Positions 1 through 7,705 of a stretch of 64,000 nt of DNA are shown here, piece after piece. Numbering within the stretch: position 1 is the stretch's first letter; the number at the start of each line of letters is the position of its first letter. A program made the translations under genes and the position numbers. This DNA comes from Agrobacterium larrymoorei (GTDB lineage: Bacteria; Pseudomonadota; Alphaproteobacteria; Rhizobiales; Rhizobiaceae), in assembly GCF_030819275.1 (NCBI RefSeq), contig NZ_JAUTBL010000002.1, positions 1,366,501 to 1,430,500 on the forward strand, written 5' to 3'. The notes beneath the pieces were generated by a model. The model was not told the DNA's origin. It did not search any database and saw nothing but the letters and a program-made list of their open reading frames with translations.

Positions 1-202
1 GCATCTGCAGCGGATCCTTATAGCCCTGGGCCTCGTACCAGGCGGCGAAGTCCTGCGTTTTGCGGTTCCGCGCGCCGGCCGGGCGGCCACGGCCGCGCTT
101 CGCCGCCTTCTTCGGGTCGTGATCGGCCAGCGCGCCGGCGGCCTCGGCACGCCAATCCTGTCCCTCTGAACCATTATCGTCGAATTTATTATTCGAGCTC
201 AT
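1..202 (-). CDS. phage-type protein with basic GRGRPAGARNRKT motif (3' end outside window)
   Basis: The frame opens at an ATG (202) preceded by GGAAG and runs off the left edge, leaving 67 codons. The product starts MSSNNKFDD and contains a very basic stretch around residues 38-50 (KRGRGRPAGARNRKT), followed by DFAAWYEAQGYKDP. Short N-terminal GRP.GARN segments of this kind are common in phage small-terminase-like or DUF5681-type proteins. That assignment is inference because most of the protein is missing. It is transcribed leftward, in the same direction as the early operon, but is separated from it by the repeat-rich region 203-606. It could be the first gene of a late (packaging) operon. 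Confidence 0.6.
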   Translation of the reverse strand, partial: MSSNNKFDDNGSEGQDWRAEAAGALADHDPKKAAKRGRGRPAGARNRKTQDFAAWYEAQGYKDPLQM

Positions 203-223
203 GAGCTTCCGCTGTCTTGCAAG

Positions 224-453
224 TGTCTAACCTCTGTCTAATAAAATTATCCATATAAAACATATGGTTAGATATATATTTAGACAGTTAGACAGATAGA
301 CAGCGTTATGCCTCGTATACACACGCTCACTTGCGCACATTATGAGGAGTTTTGCTGTCTAACTGTCTAACTGTCTAATGATCCTGATTATCATAATGAA
401 ATCAGATGGTTGTGTTTCGCTGCGCGTTAGACACTCATTAGACAGTTAGACAG
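224..453. repeat. array of 8-bp TTAGACAG iteron-like repeats, candidate origin or operator
   Basis: The unit TTAGACAG or its complement CTGTCTAA occurs in clusters. There are two degenerate copies at 224-241, three head-to-tail at 280-303 (third starts ATAGACAG), three on the other strand at 355-378, one variant at 427-434 and two at 438-453. Oppositely oriented clusters can form large inverted repeats. An AT-rich stretch lies at about 239-280. The array fills most of the gene-free gap 203-606; I see no gene in 454-606. It adjoins the 3' end of the helicase gene (607) and the 5' end of the gene at 202. Iterons beside replication genes are typical of initiator-dependent origins, but operator repeats for a regulator are an alternative. 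Confidence 0.7.
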
Positions 454-606
454 TTTGCGGCGAGACGACACACGCCTAGGGATACGGTACAGCAAGGCAA
501 AAACCGTCAACCACGCCGTTTCGAGCATACCGGAGGGTCGGGGTGCGGGTTTTGCCCTGAAAATGGACGCGGAATGGCGGGCCTCTGCCGCCAATGGTTG
601 CAGGGG

Positions 607-2457
607 TCATTTACTTAACCACCTCGTATACTCGTAGAGAGAAATGAAGCTGCAGCGCGCTTGGCGGCCGGCGACGGTGACGCGATTATCGAAATGGCCG
701 GGCTTTAGCTCGAGCTTTTGCCGGACCACACGCGGGTCGCCACGCTTGAACGCGAAGCTCCAGGATCCTTGCTGCCCGTTGGAGAAAGGCGTGCCGGCGA
801 GCGCCTTGGCGAGCACGCGGCTCTGGTTGGGTATCGCCAGGCAGTAATTCTTAGAATGATCCGGATCCTCGACAAGGCCGATATCGATCAGTGACAGCCG
901 ATCGCGCACTTCGTTGATGCTCTCGCCGTTCTTGATCCGCTCGACTTCCTGGGCGACGGTGCGACGAGCTCCGCCGGAATAGTTCTCGATGACAGAGGTT
1001 TGGATGCTGATAAGCACCTGCTCCCAGGTCGGCGCACGTCCCTCGAGCTCCGGCACGAGATCCGCCGCGAGCCACTTGCCCCAGGGCGACAGATCCTCAT
1101 GAGGTAGACCAAGCGCTTTCAAGCCTTCGTCGCCTAGCATGGTGTGAGCGACTGCCAGAAACGTGCCGAATGTCTTCTGGCCTCGGCTGTCGTGGCCGTG
1201 CTCGCGCAATATGTTGGCGTAATCGTCCAGCTTGTACTGCAGATCTTTCCAGCTATCCGCCAGCCGGCGCAAGAGCCGGGGGCCGACGGTGTCAGCTTCA
1301 GGCAAGACAGGCGCTTTGTTGCTGCCTGGATCCAGCGGCATAAGCTGGATGATTGCGAGCCTGGTCATGGAAGCCGGGGGCAGGGGCGGCGGGTTGATGC
1401 CGGAAAAGAAGAACGTGGACTGCGCCTGGAACTCGACGCCTTTATGGTTCTGGCCGCCGCGAATACGCACGGATCCGGACGCAGCATCGCGCGCCATCTT
1501 GATCACCTTCTGCGCCTGGTCGATCCCGTCGTCGCCCTCGAGCTCGTCGATCGCGATCGGCACGCTGTCATGCCCGACCAGCTGATAGAGACCCGCCTCG
1601 GTCGCGTTGGTCGTGGACACCATCATGCGGCCAAGAATGGTCTTCAGCACGCCGTTCTTGCCGTTGAGCTCTGACTTGCCCACGCCGGCGTCGCCGACGA
1701 TCATCATTGACGGTCGCCATTCAAGGGCGCCGCCCAACATGGCGACGCCGATCGCGCCCAGGACGATGATCGGATCGACCTCCTTACGGTCCATGTTCCA
1801 GGTGCGCAGGATCTCGACGACCTTCACGGCCGGATTGTTTGCGGCCGTGATCGGCTCATGCCATGGCACCATGGCACGCGGCCGGCGCACATACAGATGA
1901 TCGTCATACTCGCCGGTTTCGAACGTCTCACCGTTGATCCACAGGCTATCGCCGCAATGCAGGATCAAGCCGCCCTTGCTGTCACGCCAGGCGCCACGGC
2001 CGCGCACCATGTCGGCCGAAGACCAGGCGCCGCGTTCCCTGCAGGCGGCATAAAGCGCGCGGCGGACCATTTCACCTTTCCAGCCAGTCACGCGCCCCTT
2101 GGCATCGAAGGACGGAAAGGCCCAGTCGAGCCATGCCTCATGTCCTGCAAAAAGCTTCTGCAGGCGTTCGACACCCATGGAGCTATCGCCGGTGTTGAAA
2201 ACCTGCCCCATCGTGTCGACGAAATAATAATGCTCCCCGTCATAGCCAAGCGGCCGGATCGGGCAGTTATAGGGCAGGTGCCCCGTGTCATCGAATAGAC
2301 CATCCTCAAGCCACTTGCCGGGCAAGACGCCATCAAGCGATTTCCCTCGCTCCGGATAGGCGGCGTCCTTCGCCTTCAGCTGGTGCTTGACCTTGCTGAT
2401 CGCCCCGCCGATCAATCCGCCCACTTTGCGCGCGCCGTCGTTCTTTTCATCAGCCAT
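607..2457 (-). CDS. phage replicative helicase-like P-loop ATPase
   Basis: 616 residues from ATG 2457; a TTG one codon upstream is also possible. A Walker A motif (GDAGVGKS, about residues 255-262) follows a hydrophobic strand, and a Walker B (IAIDELEGD, about 302-310) lies about 45 residues downstream. A later segment reading STFFFSGINPPPLPPASMTRLAI resembles the sensor and arginine-finger region of phage D5/SF3-type or primase-helicase ATPases. The N-terminal 230 residues hold no recognised domain. It is the last gene of the leftward early operon, which also encodes a Toprim primase, so a role in element DNA replication is likely. The exact helicase superfamily cannot be fixed by eye. Confidence 0.75.
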   Translation of the reverse strand: MADEKNDGARKVGGLIGGAISKVKHQLKAKDAAYPERGKSLDGVLPGKWLEDGLFDDTGHLPYNCPIRPLGYDGEHYYFVDTMGQVFNTGDSSMGVERLQKLFAGHEAWLDWAFPSFDAKGRVTGWKGEMVRRALYAACRERGAWSSADMVRGRGAWRDSKGGLILHCGDSLWINGETFETGEYDDHLYVRRPRAMVPWHEPITAANNPAVKVVEILRTWNMDRKEVDPIIVLGAIGVAMLGGALEWRPSMMIVGDAGVGKSELNGKNGVLKTILGRMMVSTTNATEAGLYQLVGHDSVPIAIDELEGDDGIDQAQKVIKMARDAASGSVRIRGGQNHKGVEFQAQSTFFFSGINPPPLPPASMTRLAIIQLMPLDPGSNKAPVLPEADTVGPRLLRRLADSWKDLQYKLDDYANILREHGHDSRGQKTFGTFLAVAHTMLGDEGLKALGLPHEDLSPWGKWLAADLVPELEGRAPTWEQVLISIQTSVIENYSGGARRTVAQEVERIKNGESINEVRDRLSLIDIGLVEDPDHSKNYCLAIPNQSRVLAKALAGTPFSNGQQGSWSFAFKRGDPRVVRQKLELKPGHFDNRVTVAGRQARCSFISLYEYTRWLSK

Positions 2458-2529
2458 CAAAAATATTTTCCCCAGTCACCGAAAAGCAGGTCAAAACCTG
2501 CCTCCCGGTTGACAAATGAGCGCCCAATT

Positions 2530-3597
2530 TCAGTTTGTTGATTTGCTCTTTCTGGAACTTTTGGGCTTCACGGGAGTTTTGGCGCCCTCGGTTGGTACCC
2601 CGCTGCCTTCCCCAGTTGCTCCGCTAGATCCTTCAGCGCTTTTCTGGTCCGTGGATTGTTCGGAAGAAGCCCGAGACTGATCTCCGCCCACGGCGATATC
2701 TTCCGCACCGTTCCCGGTATCGGCTGACGTGGCGCTCGCTGTGGCTTCTCCATCGGTCACACCTTCATCGCCCTCGCCACCTGCTTCGCCTTCCGGCTGT
2801 GGTGGCGCCTGCTCCAGTTCTGCAGAACCTGCCGGCGCTGCTGCAGCGGCGTCTGGAACTCCTGCCTGGTCGTCGTCATCAGCCATGTCAGAAACATCGC
2901 CCTGTGCCGACGGATCCGGTTCAGCCTGGCCGCGCGCTTCCTGTCCCTGGTCTGCAGTGCTTTTTTCATCGGCATTCTTCTCCTGTTGCCCGACGGAAAG
3001 CGCCGGCGGCTTGTTGCTGGTGTCTGTGTCGTCGATCGGCGTACCAGCCGAGATCGCGACCTGGTCGGCTTCAGCGTCTTTCGCCTCGGCCTCCTCGAGC
3101 GCGCGCTTGTCGGCCGCCTGCTGATCCTCAAGCCATTGCGCCTGGAAGTCCTCCTGGTCGGCCAAGCTTCCGTGCGGTTCGAAAATGCTGTCGGCGAGCT
3201 TCAGGCCGGGCTGCTCGGGTGCCTCTGCAGGCTCAAGCTCCTGCAGCTGCGCGGCCTGGATCTGCTGGAAGGCGAGCAGGGCAGTGGATGCGAAGAGGTT
3301 GAAAGCAAGTCGGCGGGAGGATTTGAGATCCGTGAAATCGATCGCCTCGGCTTGGCTCCACGACTGCGACATGCCCTCGATCCTTGCATATCGCCACAGC
3401 CGCTCGCCGTTCGCCTCTGTGCTGCGCACATAGTCCGCCAGGCGATAGACGTCGGTTTCGGTCCTGTCTAGCATGCCGCCAAGCCAGTTTTCGTCCTCGG
3501 GCGGGTTGCCCTCGAGGATGGCGAAAAGCTGGTTGGCTGATGTGTGGCCGATCGCGCCGGCGAAGTCGATCGGGTCGATCAATAGTAGATCCGTCAT
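2530..3597 (-). CDS. hypothetical protein with long acidic disordered tail
   Basis: The start is ATG 3597, overlapping the previous stop by ATGA; longer upstream reading is non-coding shadow. 355 residues. The first 160 residues look globular (WLGGMLDRTETDVYRLADYV; WRYARIEGMSQSWSQAEAID) and match nothing I recognise. From about residue 165 the protein becomes a low-complexity region rich in Asp, Glu, Ala, Gly and Ser. It ends in a short basic patch (KPKSSRKSKS). The layout suggests a DNA- or protein-binding head with a flexible acidic tail. It sits between a small conserved phage gene and the helicase in the replication operon, so an accessory replication or DNA-mimic role is possible but unproven. 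Confidence 0.7.
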   Translation of the reverse strand: MTDLLLIDPIDFAGAIGHTSANQLFAILEGNPPEDENWLGGMLDRTETDVYRLADYVRSTEANGERLWRYARIEGMSQSWSQAEAIDFTDLKSSRRLAFNLFASTALLAFQQIQAAQLQELEPAEAPEQPGLKLADSIFEPHGSLADQEDFQAQWLEDQQAADKRALEEAEAKDAEADQVAISAGTPIDDTDTSNKPPALSVGQQEKNADEKSTADQGQEARGQAEPDPSAQGDVSDMADDDDQAGVPDAAAAAPAGSAELEQAPPQPEGEAGGEGDEGVTDGEATASATSADTGNGAEDIAVGGDQSRASSEQSTDQKSAEGSSGATGEGSGVPTEGAKTPVKPKSSRKSKSTN

Positions 3598-4004
3598 GCT
3601 TTCTCTCCTTGCTGTTGAGCTTTTTCTGAAGCGCGATCCAGGCCTTCGATCTCTGCGATGATGAGCGCCGCCGCTCGCACCAGGTCGGCGCGATCGTTCT
3701 TCGGTTTGCATAGATCTTTCGAGCCCGGCCAAATCGAACGCGTTTCGCGTTTGATATCGGCCGCTGACTTTCCTTCGCCGCGCAGCCACACGCCGAATAG
3801 GTAGACTTGCGCGAAACGCGCTAAGCGCCCGGCTGGATATTTATCGTCGGTCTCGGCGGTGAAACCCTCTTCGTTCCACTGACGATCGCGCTCGTTCATC
3901 ACATCGACGACGGCTTTCGATAGATCGTCTGGATTAAGCCACCCCGCCTCCATAGCTGCTTCGAACGGGCTGTCGTCCGGCTCTCCCCATGCCTCGTAGC
4001 TCAT
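3594..4004 (-). CDS. small conserved phage-type protein (ERDRQW..EG..DDKY motif)
   Basis: ATG 4004 overlaps the upstream stop (ATGA) and has AAGGAG 8 bases upstream. 136 residues. The central stretch NERDRQWNEEGFTAETDDKYPAGRLAR resembles a segment that recurs in many small phage proteins (ERRRQ.EVEGW..EHDD.Y..GELA), whose function is not known to me. The remainder is mixed helix with a Lys/Gln-rich end. Position between the 60-residue gene and the acidic-tail gene in the replication operon suggests an accessory early function. No catalytic motif is visible. Confidence 0.7.
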   Translation of the reverse strand: MSYEAWGEPDDSPFEAAMEAGWLNPDDLSKAVVDVMNERDRQWNEEGFTAETDDKYPAGRLARFAQVYLFGVWLRGEGKSAADIKRETRSIWPGSKDLCKPKNDRADLVRAAALIIAEIEGLDRASEKAQQQGEKA

Positions 4005-4183
4005 TGAATTTTCTCCTTGAGTGCGTCGAAAGTCTTCTGAGTGCAGAAGATGACGTTGCCTTTGGTGACGAACGTGTTGTCTTCGACCGTGGCCTTTAGG
4101 CCTGTGCGTTCGTCGGTGATGACTGTGCCGGGATCTACCTCCCTCACTTCCAAGCAAAAAAACGGGGTAGGATTTTCGATCAT
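4001..4183 (-). CDS. 60-residue hypothetical early protein
   Basis: ATG 4183 overlaps the primase stop by ATGA and has AAGGAG at 9 bases; an in-frame ATG at 4189 is too close to that ribosome site. Its stop overlaps the next start by ATGA as well, so translation is probably coupled on both sides. The product (MIENPTPFFCLEV...VITDERTG...VFCTQKTF-like ending) is a compact beta-rich sequence with two cysteines and no recognised domain. It could be a small DNA-modifying accessory or binding protein; nothing in the sequence decides this. Confidence 0.65.
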   Translation of the reverse strand: MIENPTPFFCLEVREVDPGTVITDERTGLKATVEDNTFVTKGNVIFCTQKTFDALKEKIQ

Positions 4184-5256
4184 TTCCATCCGCTCCTTAT
4201 TGCGTCGTTGACGTCTTTCCCCCACTCGGCCGGCATGGAAATCACCTCCACCGGCTTCCTGAAGCTCTTGAGCCTGGCGATCGCCAGGTCGAATTGTTCC
4301 TGGGCCTGGGGCTTGCCCCAGTCGTTGTCCTTGAACACCACCCATGCGCTGACTGACGGATGGTCGGGCACGGTGCGCAGGCCTGGCAGACTGCCAGCGG
4401 CCCACACACGCAGTTCCGGATTGGTGAGCGCGACGGAAAGTCCGTCCTCGATGCCTTCGGTCAGCGCGCAAATGCCGATCACGCCATTGGCGGCGGCTTC
4501 CTCGGCGGAAAGCTCGCTCTCGCCATTGGTCAGGCGGATGACGAGCTCCGATGTCTCGGGAAACATAAGCTTGGCTTTATCGACCGAGGCCTTGCCCGAT
4601 CCGTCCGGCTGCAGGAACGTGTAATGGCACGCGCCGATCCGGCCGGTCACATCGACGAGGGCGGCAATCATCGCCGGGATCCTCGGCCGGCCTTCCTCCA
4701 TCCAGTATTCGCAGTCCTGGCGGAACCGCAGGGATCGTCCCAGTCCGGAGATCTGCGACAGAGGAATGCCGCGCGACGCAAGATAGGCCTCGCCGGCCGT
4801 GTTCTTGATCGCACCACAGCTGAAGAAGAATTTACGAGCTCGAGCGATCGATTTTTCGCGCCGATCTCGGTCGCGGGCCTCTGCAGCTGCGCGCCTGGTC
4901 TTCGCCTCGGCCTCGATCTGCTTGCGCCGCTCGGGGCTCATATCCTTCAGGCCATAGCGATCCTCGACCCATTCAACGGCCGCCATTCGGCTATCCGGGT
5001 TCACATCGCCGGTGAGGGCATAGGCGACGAGATCGATCGCGTCGCCGGCGTCGCCGGAAACGAAGTCCCGCCAGGCGCCACGCCGTGCGCCCTGCAGCCA
5101 AACGACCATCTGATCGGGTTTCGCCTTGGCGCGATAGGGATTGATCACGTTCCAGAGGCTTTGACGCTTGTGTTTGCGACTAGCGCGCAACAACTGCTCG
5201 ACGATGTTTTCCAGATCGTCGATCACCTTTTCCTTGGCGACGGAAAAGCGGCTCAT
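4180..5256 (-). CDS. phage DNA primase with Toprim domain, no zinc finger
   Basis: 358 residues. The N-terminal part has the W.GARRGAWRDFVSGDAGDAIDLVAY pattern seen in DUF7146/P4-type prophage primases. The C-terminal half has Toprim motifs: the acidic ALTEGIEDGLSVA loop (about residues 265-277) and a VVFKDND DxD-like motif (about 309-315). A CHC2-type zinc-binding cysteine set is absent; only isolated cysteines occur. A long charged helix (RRKQIEAEAKTRRAAAEARDRD-like) links the two halves. ATGA overlaps at both ends tie it to its neighbours. It probably primes replication of the element together with the ATPase encoded at 607-2457. Confidence 0.82.
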   Translation of the reverse strand: MSRFSVAKEKVIDDLENIVEQLLRASRKHKRQSLWNVINPYRAKAKPDQMVVWLQGARRGAWRDFVSGDAGDAIDLVAYALTGDVNPDSRMAAVEWVEDRYGLKDMSPERRKQIEAEAKTRRAAAEARDRDRREKSIARARKFFFSCGAIKNTAGEAYLASRGIPLSQISGLGRSLRFRQDCEYWMEEGRPRIPAMIAALVDVTGRIGACHYTFLQPDGSGKASVDKAKLMFPETSELVIRLTNGESELSAEEAAANGVIGICALTEGIEDGLSVALTNPELRVWAAGSLPGLRTVPDHPSVSAWVVFKDNDWGKPQAQEQFDLAIARLKSFRKPVEVISMPAEWGKDVNDAIRSGWK

Positions 5257-5483
5257 AGCGCCGCCTTTTTCACGGTGATGATGAGGCTGCCCTCGCGGGC
5301 CTGAATGTCGTACTGCTGAAGAACTGATAGGGCGATTTTATCGAGCTCGCCTTTCACCCGATCGGCAACGCGCTTGTTGGCGGCCTCGATTTCCTCCTGG
5401 GAGATCTCGCGCAATCTACGCTGGAATTGCTCTTTCAGCATTCTTTCGAAGTCGATCGCTGTGCCTGTTGTGCTCACCGGCAT
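5253..5483 (-). CDS. 76-residue coiled-coil-like early protein
   Basis: ATG 5483 lies one base after the preceding stop, and its stop overlaps the primase start by ATGA. The product is almost entirely amphipathic helix (FERMLKEQFQRRLREISQEE...ANKRVADRVKGELDKIALSVLQQY) with a short beta end (SLIITVKKAAL). No domain is recognised. It directly precedes the primase, so it may be a primase or helicase partner. That is inference from context only. Confidence 0.7.
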   Translation of the reverse strand: MPVSTTGTAIDFERMLKEQFQRRLREISQEEIEAANKRVADRVKGELDKIALSVLQQYDIQAREGSLIITVKKAAL

Positions 5484-5484
5484 T

Positions 5485-5751
5485 TCACTCCCCCACTATA
5501 ACGGCCTCGAGGGCGGACAGCGCGCGGTCGAACTCCGCCTGGTCGCGCCGGTCCTCGACCGATTTCAAAAGTTTGCTGACATTCTGCTTGGTGCAGCCGC
5601 AGACGTCGGCCGCGATCGCCTGGTTGACGCCGCATGTCGTCACCAGGAGATAGATCTCGACGGATCTCCGATCGGCGGGCTTGATCGCTGCATGAAACAG
5701 CGCAAACCGGATGGCCTTCAGAGCGATGCGGGCGGCCTTGTTTTCCTTCAT
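5485..5751 (-). CDS. small helix-turn-helix protein
   Basis: The start is ATG 5751, overlapping the upstream stop by ATGA. 88 residues. The segment VNQAIAADVCGCTKQNVSKLLKSVEDRR reads as a helix-turn-helix, resembling the TrfB/KorA-type DNA-binding helices that end in a recognition helix followed by a charged helix. It lies in the early operon two genes before the primase. A repressor or replication-control role, perhaps at the iteron array or at its own promoter, is plausible but inferred. Confidence 0.65.
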   Translation of the reverse strand: MKENKAARIALKAIRFALFHAAIKPADRRSVEIYLLVTTCGVNQAIAADVCGCTKQNVSKLLKSVEDRRDQAEFDRALSALEAVIVGE

Positions 5752-5993
5752 GCCTCGCCACCAAACATTGTTTTGGTTTCTCGGCGCCGGCGCTCGATCG
5801 TTCGGATGGCAAAGCGCAAGGCCGTGATCTGCGCGTCCGACGCGCGGCCGCACTTGCGCAATCGACGAAGGGTCGAAAGCGGTATGTCTGCCGCGAGCGC
5901 GAGCTCCTGGAAGGAAATGCCCAATTTGACGCGCCTCTCCTCGATGCGGGAAAGCGCGGCGTCCTGTTTGGGCCGGTATGGTGTCCGTTGCAT
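5748..5993 (-). CDS. small Cro-like/HTH protein
   Basis: 81 residues from ATG 5993. The stretch RVKLGISFQELALAADIPLSTLRRLRKCG matches a helix-turn-helix of the XRE type, followed by a basic arm (IRTIERRRRETK). The ribosome site is weak, and a 72-base gap separates it from the preceding gene, the only clear break in the chain of overlaps. A separate promoter may therefore lie in 5994-6065. It overlaps the next HTH gene by ATGA, giving two small putative DNA-binding proteins in tandem. Confidence 0.65.
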   Translation of the reverse strand: MQRTPYRPKQDAALSRIEERRVKLGISFQELALAADIPLSTLRRLRKCGRASDAQITALRFAIRTIERRRRETKTMFGGEA

Positions 5994-6065
5994 TCACGGG
6001 ATCTCATAATTTTATGTGGCATTCGGCCGCGCCGGAACAACGGACAAATCCGGCGCGGTAGTTCT

Positions 6066-6434
6066 TCAGGTGTTGACAATGACCACTTCGGCGTCGGGCC
6101 GCAGATCTCGCAGCGTCTCCATCGGCGTCTTCTGACGCTCTGTCGCGCCGTGCTCGACCTGGACGGTCTCGCCGTAGGTGAGAAGGAGTTTCGCTTTCGC
6201 GGCCATGATGTCGGTCTCGACATCTTCGCGGGAAGGGAGGAGCGGAAACTGCGCGATGGCTGCGGACTTGTAGACCTTCTGGATCTCCGGATGCGCGAAT
6301 TCGTGCGTCCAAACCGGATGACCGCAAAGCCACTGAACGCATTCGTGAAGTTCGCTGAAGGTGGTGTGAGTGAGCGAAAGACCGCAATAAACGGACCCGA
6401 CGATCAGGGTCGGAAATTCTTTCAGTTCTGTCAT
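6066..6434 (-). CDS. hypothetical early protein (122 residues)
   Basis: ATG 6434 overlaps the upstream stop by ATGA. The product begins MTELKEFPTLIVGSVYCGLSL and contains HECVQWLCGHPVWTHEF and PLLPSREDVETDIMAAKAKLL. His, Cys and Trp residues are conspicuous in the middle, but no recognised fold or metal-binding spacing is clear. The pattern resembles uncharacterised short proteins in other rhizobial prophages. Function unknown. Confidence 0.6.
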   Translation of the reverse strand: MTELKEFPTLIVGSVYCGLSLTHTTFSELHECVQWLCGHPVWTHEFAHPEIQKVYKSAAIAQFPLLPSREDVETDIMAAKAKLLLTYGETVQVEHGATERQKTPMETLRDLRPDAEVVIVNT

Positions 6435-6859
6435 AATTGCTCTGCCTCGTCTGTCTTGCGGATAATGGTTCCATCGATGGCGATGCACAGCACCTCTGGA
6501 TCCCCAAGTAATTTCGCGTCCCAATAGGCATGCGCCCCGTCGCGGTATGGCGTGTCGAACCAGTAGGTGCCATCATCCAGGCGGCAAGGCTCCCGGTCGG
6601 CGGCCCGAACACATGGCGAGTTGAGCGGGACAACAAGCTCGTCGCGGTGCGGAACCCCGTCTTCATCTTCCCGCCGGCGGTCCCATCGCTGCAGCGGGAT
6701 CACAAGCTCGTAGTGGCAAAGCCAGTTTTTCCCGGAAAACGAAAAATTGTCCGGCGCGGCTTCCCAACGAAGTCGCAGAACTACTTTTCTGGTATCGCTC
6801 TCTTTTTCAGGAACGCTGTTGCGCAAAGCCTCGATCTTCTTTTGTGAAAGCTTTTTCAT
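6431..6859 (-). CDS. hypothetical early protein (142 residues)
   Basis: ATG 6859 overlaps the upstream stop by ATGA; the upstream part of the open frame is a shadow. The product starts MKKLSQKKIEALRNSV and is rich in Trp, Arg and Asp (LRLRWEAAPDNFSFSGKNW; PYRDGAHAYWDAKLLGDPEV). Alternating strands suggest a beta fold. I recognise no family. It belongs to the translationally coupled early operon. Confidence 0.6.
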   Translation of the reverse strand: MKKLSQKKIEALRNSVPEKESDTRKVVLRLRWEAAPDNFSFSGKNWLCHYELVIPLQRWDRRREDEDGVPHRDELVVPLNSPCVRAADREPCRLDDGTYWFDTPYRDGAHAYWDAKLLGDPEVLCIAIDGTIIRKTDEAEQL

Positions 6860-7125
6860 GCGGAGATTCTTTCTGCGCCGTCCGGGATCGGGTGGATCAC
6901 CCCGACGCTGCGCAGGTAATCGAGAGTGAGGGCGGAAACGCCTGGCTCCACCTGCAGGCAAATGCTGTCCTGGTAGGGATAGAAATAGGCCACCCGCACG
7001 CCACGCCAGCCGTCGGCCGCCACCTCGGCATTGATCTTGTCGATCATGCCCTGGAGGTTGACGGCGTTCTGTTCCAGGTTCATCGACCGGTCGCAGTTGT
7101 AGGCAATGGCGGTGTATTGGCTCAT
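6856..7125 (-). CDS. 89-residue hypothetical early protein
   Basis: ATG 7125 overlaps the upstream stop, and its own stop overlaps the next start (both ATGA). The product (MSQYTAIAYNCDRSMNLEQ ... ADGWRGVRVAYFYPYQDSICLQV) looks like a small alpha/beta domain, with a C-terminal LDYLRSVGVIHPIP segment. No catalytic or DNA-binding motif is recognised. Function unknown. Confidence 0.6.
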   Translation of the reverse strand: MSQYTAIAYNCDRSMNLEQNAVNLQGMIDKINAEVAADGWRGVRVAYFYPYQDSICLQVEPGVSALTLDYLRSVGVIHPIPDGAERISA

Positions 7126-7301
7126 CGCTGCATCCTCGCCAGGTCGCGCGCCGCCTGGATAAGACGGCACACGGCATGTTCCGGAACACGCAAGATTCGA
7201 TGAATGTCGTGGGTGTCGAACTTGCGGGAAGCCCAAAGCTCAAGGCAGGCCTCCGCCTGGTCGGCGTCCAGGTAGGCACCTTTGATTGCGCGCCTGGTCA
7301 T
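7122..7301 (-). CDS. 59-residue HTH-like protein
   Basis: ATG 7301 is fixed by ATGA overlap with the preceding stop. The product (MTRRAIKGAYLDADQAEACLELWASRKFDTHDIHRILRVPEHAVCRLIQAARD) has the spacing of a small helix-turn-helix, with THDIHRILRVPEHAVCRLI as the turn and recognition helix. It is short enough to be a phage-type DNA-binding cofactor. The target is not visible. Confidence 0.6.
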   Translation of the reverse strand: MTRRAIKGAYLDADQAEACLELWASRKFDTHDIHRILRVPEHAVCRLIQAARDLARMQR

Positions 7302-7705
7302 GCCATCACCTTCGCGCTTAGATGGATAGAGCAGCGAGTGACACATCTATGCAGGCCGTGGCTGACGCTAACGGTCAGTGCCTTCCCGCGCGTGTCGCCC
7401 AAGTAATCTTTGACCCTGCCATCCTTGATGAAAACGATGGCGTCGGCTGAAATGCGAAGGTGCAATCCCTCGAGAACGCGTTCGTCGCGCGTCGGCTCGA
7501 ACAGCTTGCCCTGGAAGACGTAAGGCCTGTTTTCATAGAATGCCTTCAGCGCCTCGCTGTCGTCGTCGCGGCCATTGGCAAAAAGCACCGGGTAAAACAG
7601 GATCTCGGGCAGGGGCTTTTTCGCCGGCTCCGAATGGGGGGCATCGACAACGGGCGCGGCACCCAAAAAAAGTCTGGCGACCCGCTTGAACAGGTGTTCC
7701 ATCAT
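7298..7705 (-). CDS. hypothetical early protein (135 residues)
   Basis: ATG 7705 is set by ATGA overlap with the upstream frame. The N-terminus has a short amphipathic or hydrophobic helix (FKRVARLFLGAAPVV), followed by a globular part with PYVFQGKLFEPTRDERVLEGLHLRISADAIVFIKDG. The latter looks like a small beta-barrel, but no family is recognised. Its position near the start of the early operon suggests immediate-early expression. Confidence 0.6.
   Translation of the reverse strand: MMEHLFKRVARLFLGAAPVVDAPHSEPAKKPLPEILFYPVLFANGRDDDSEALKAFYENRPYVFQGKLFEPTRDERVLEGLHLRISADAIVFIKDGRVKDYLGDTRGKALTVSVSHGLHRCVTRCSIHLSAKVMA

Noticed and set aside
224..453. Short repeats taken as a CRISPR array
   Set aside because: The unit is only 8 bp, occurs in both orientations, and lies head to tail without unique spacers.
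455..637. Plus-strand 60-codon frame after the repeats
   Set aside because: No ribosome site; crosses into the antisense of the helicase gene.
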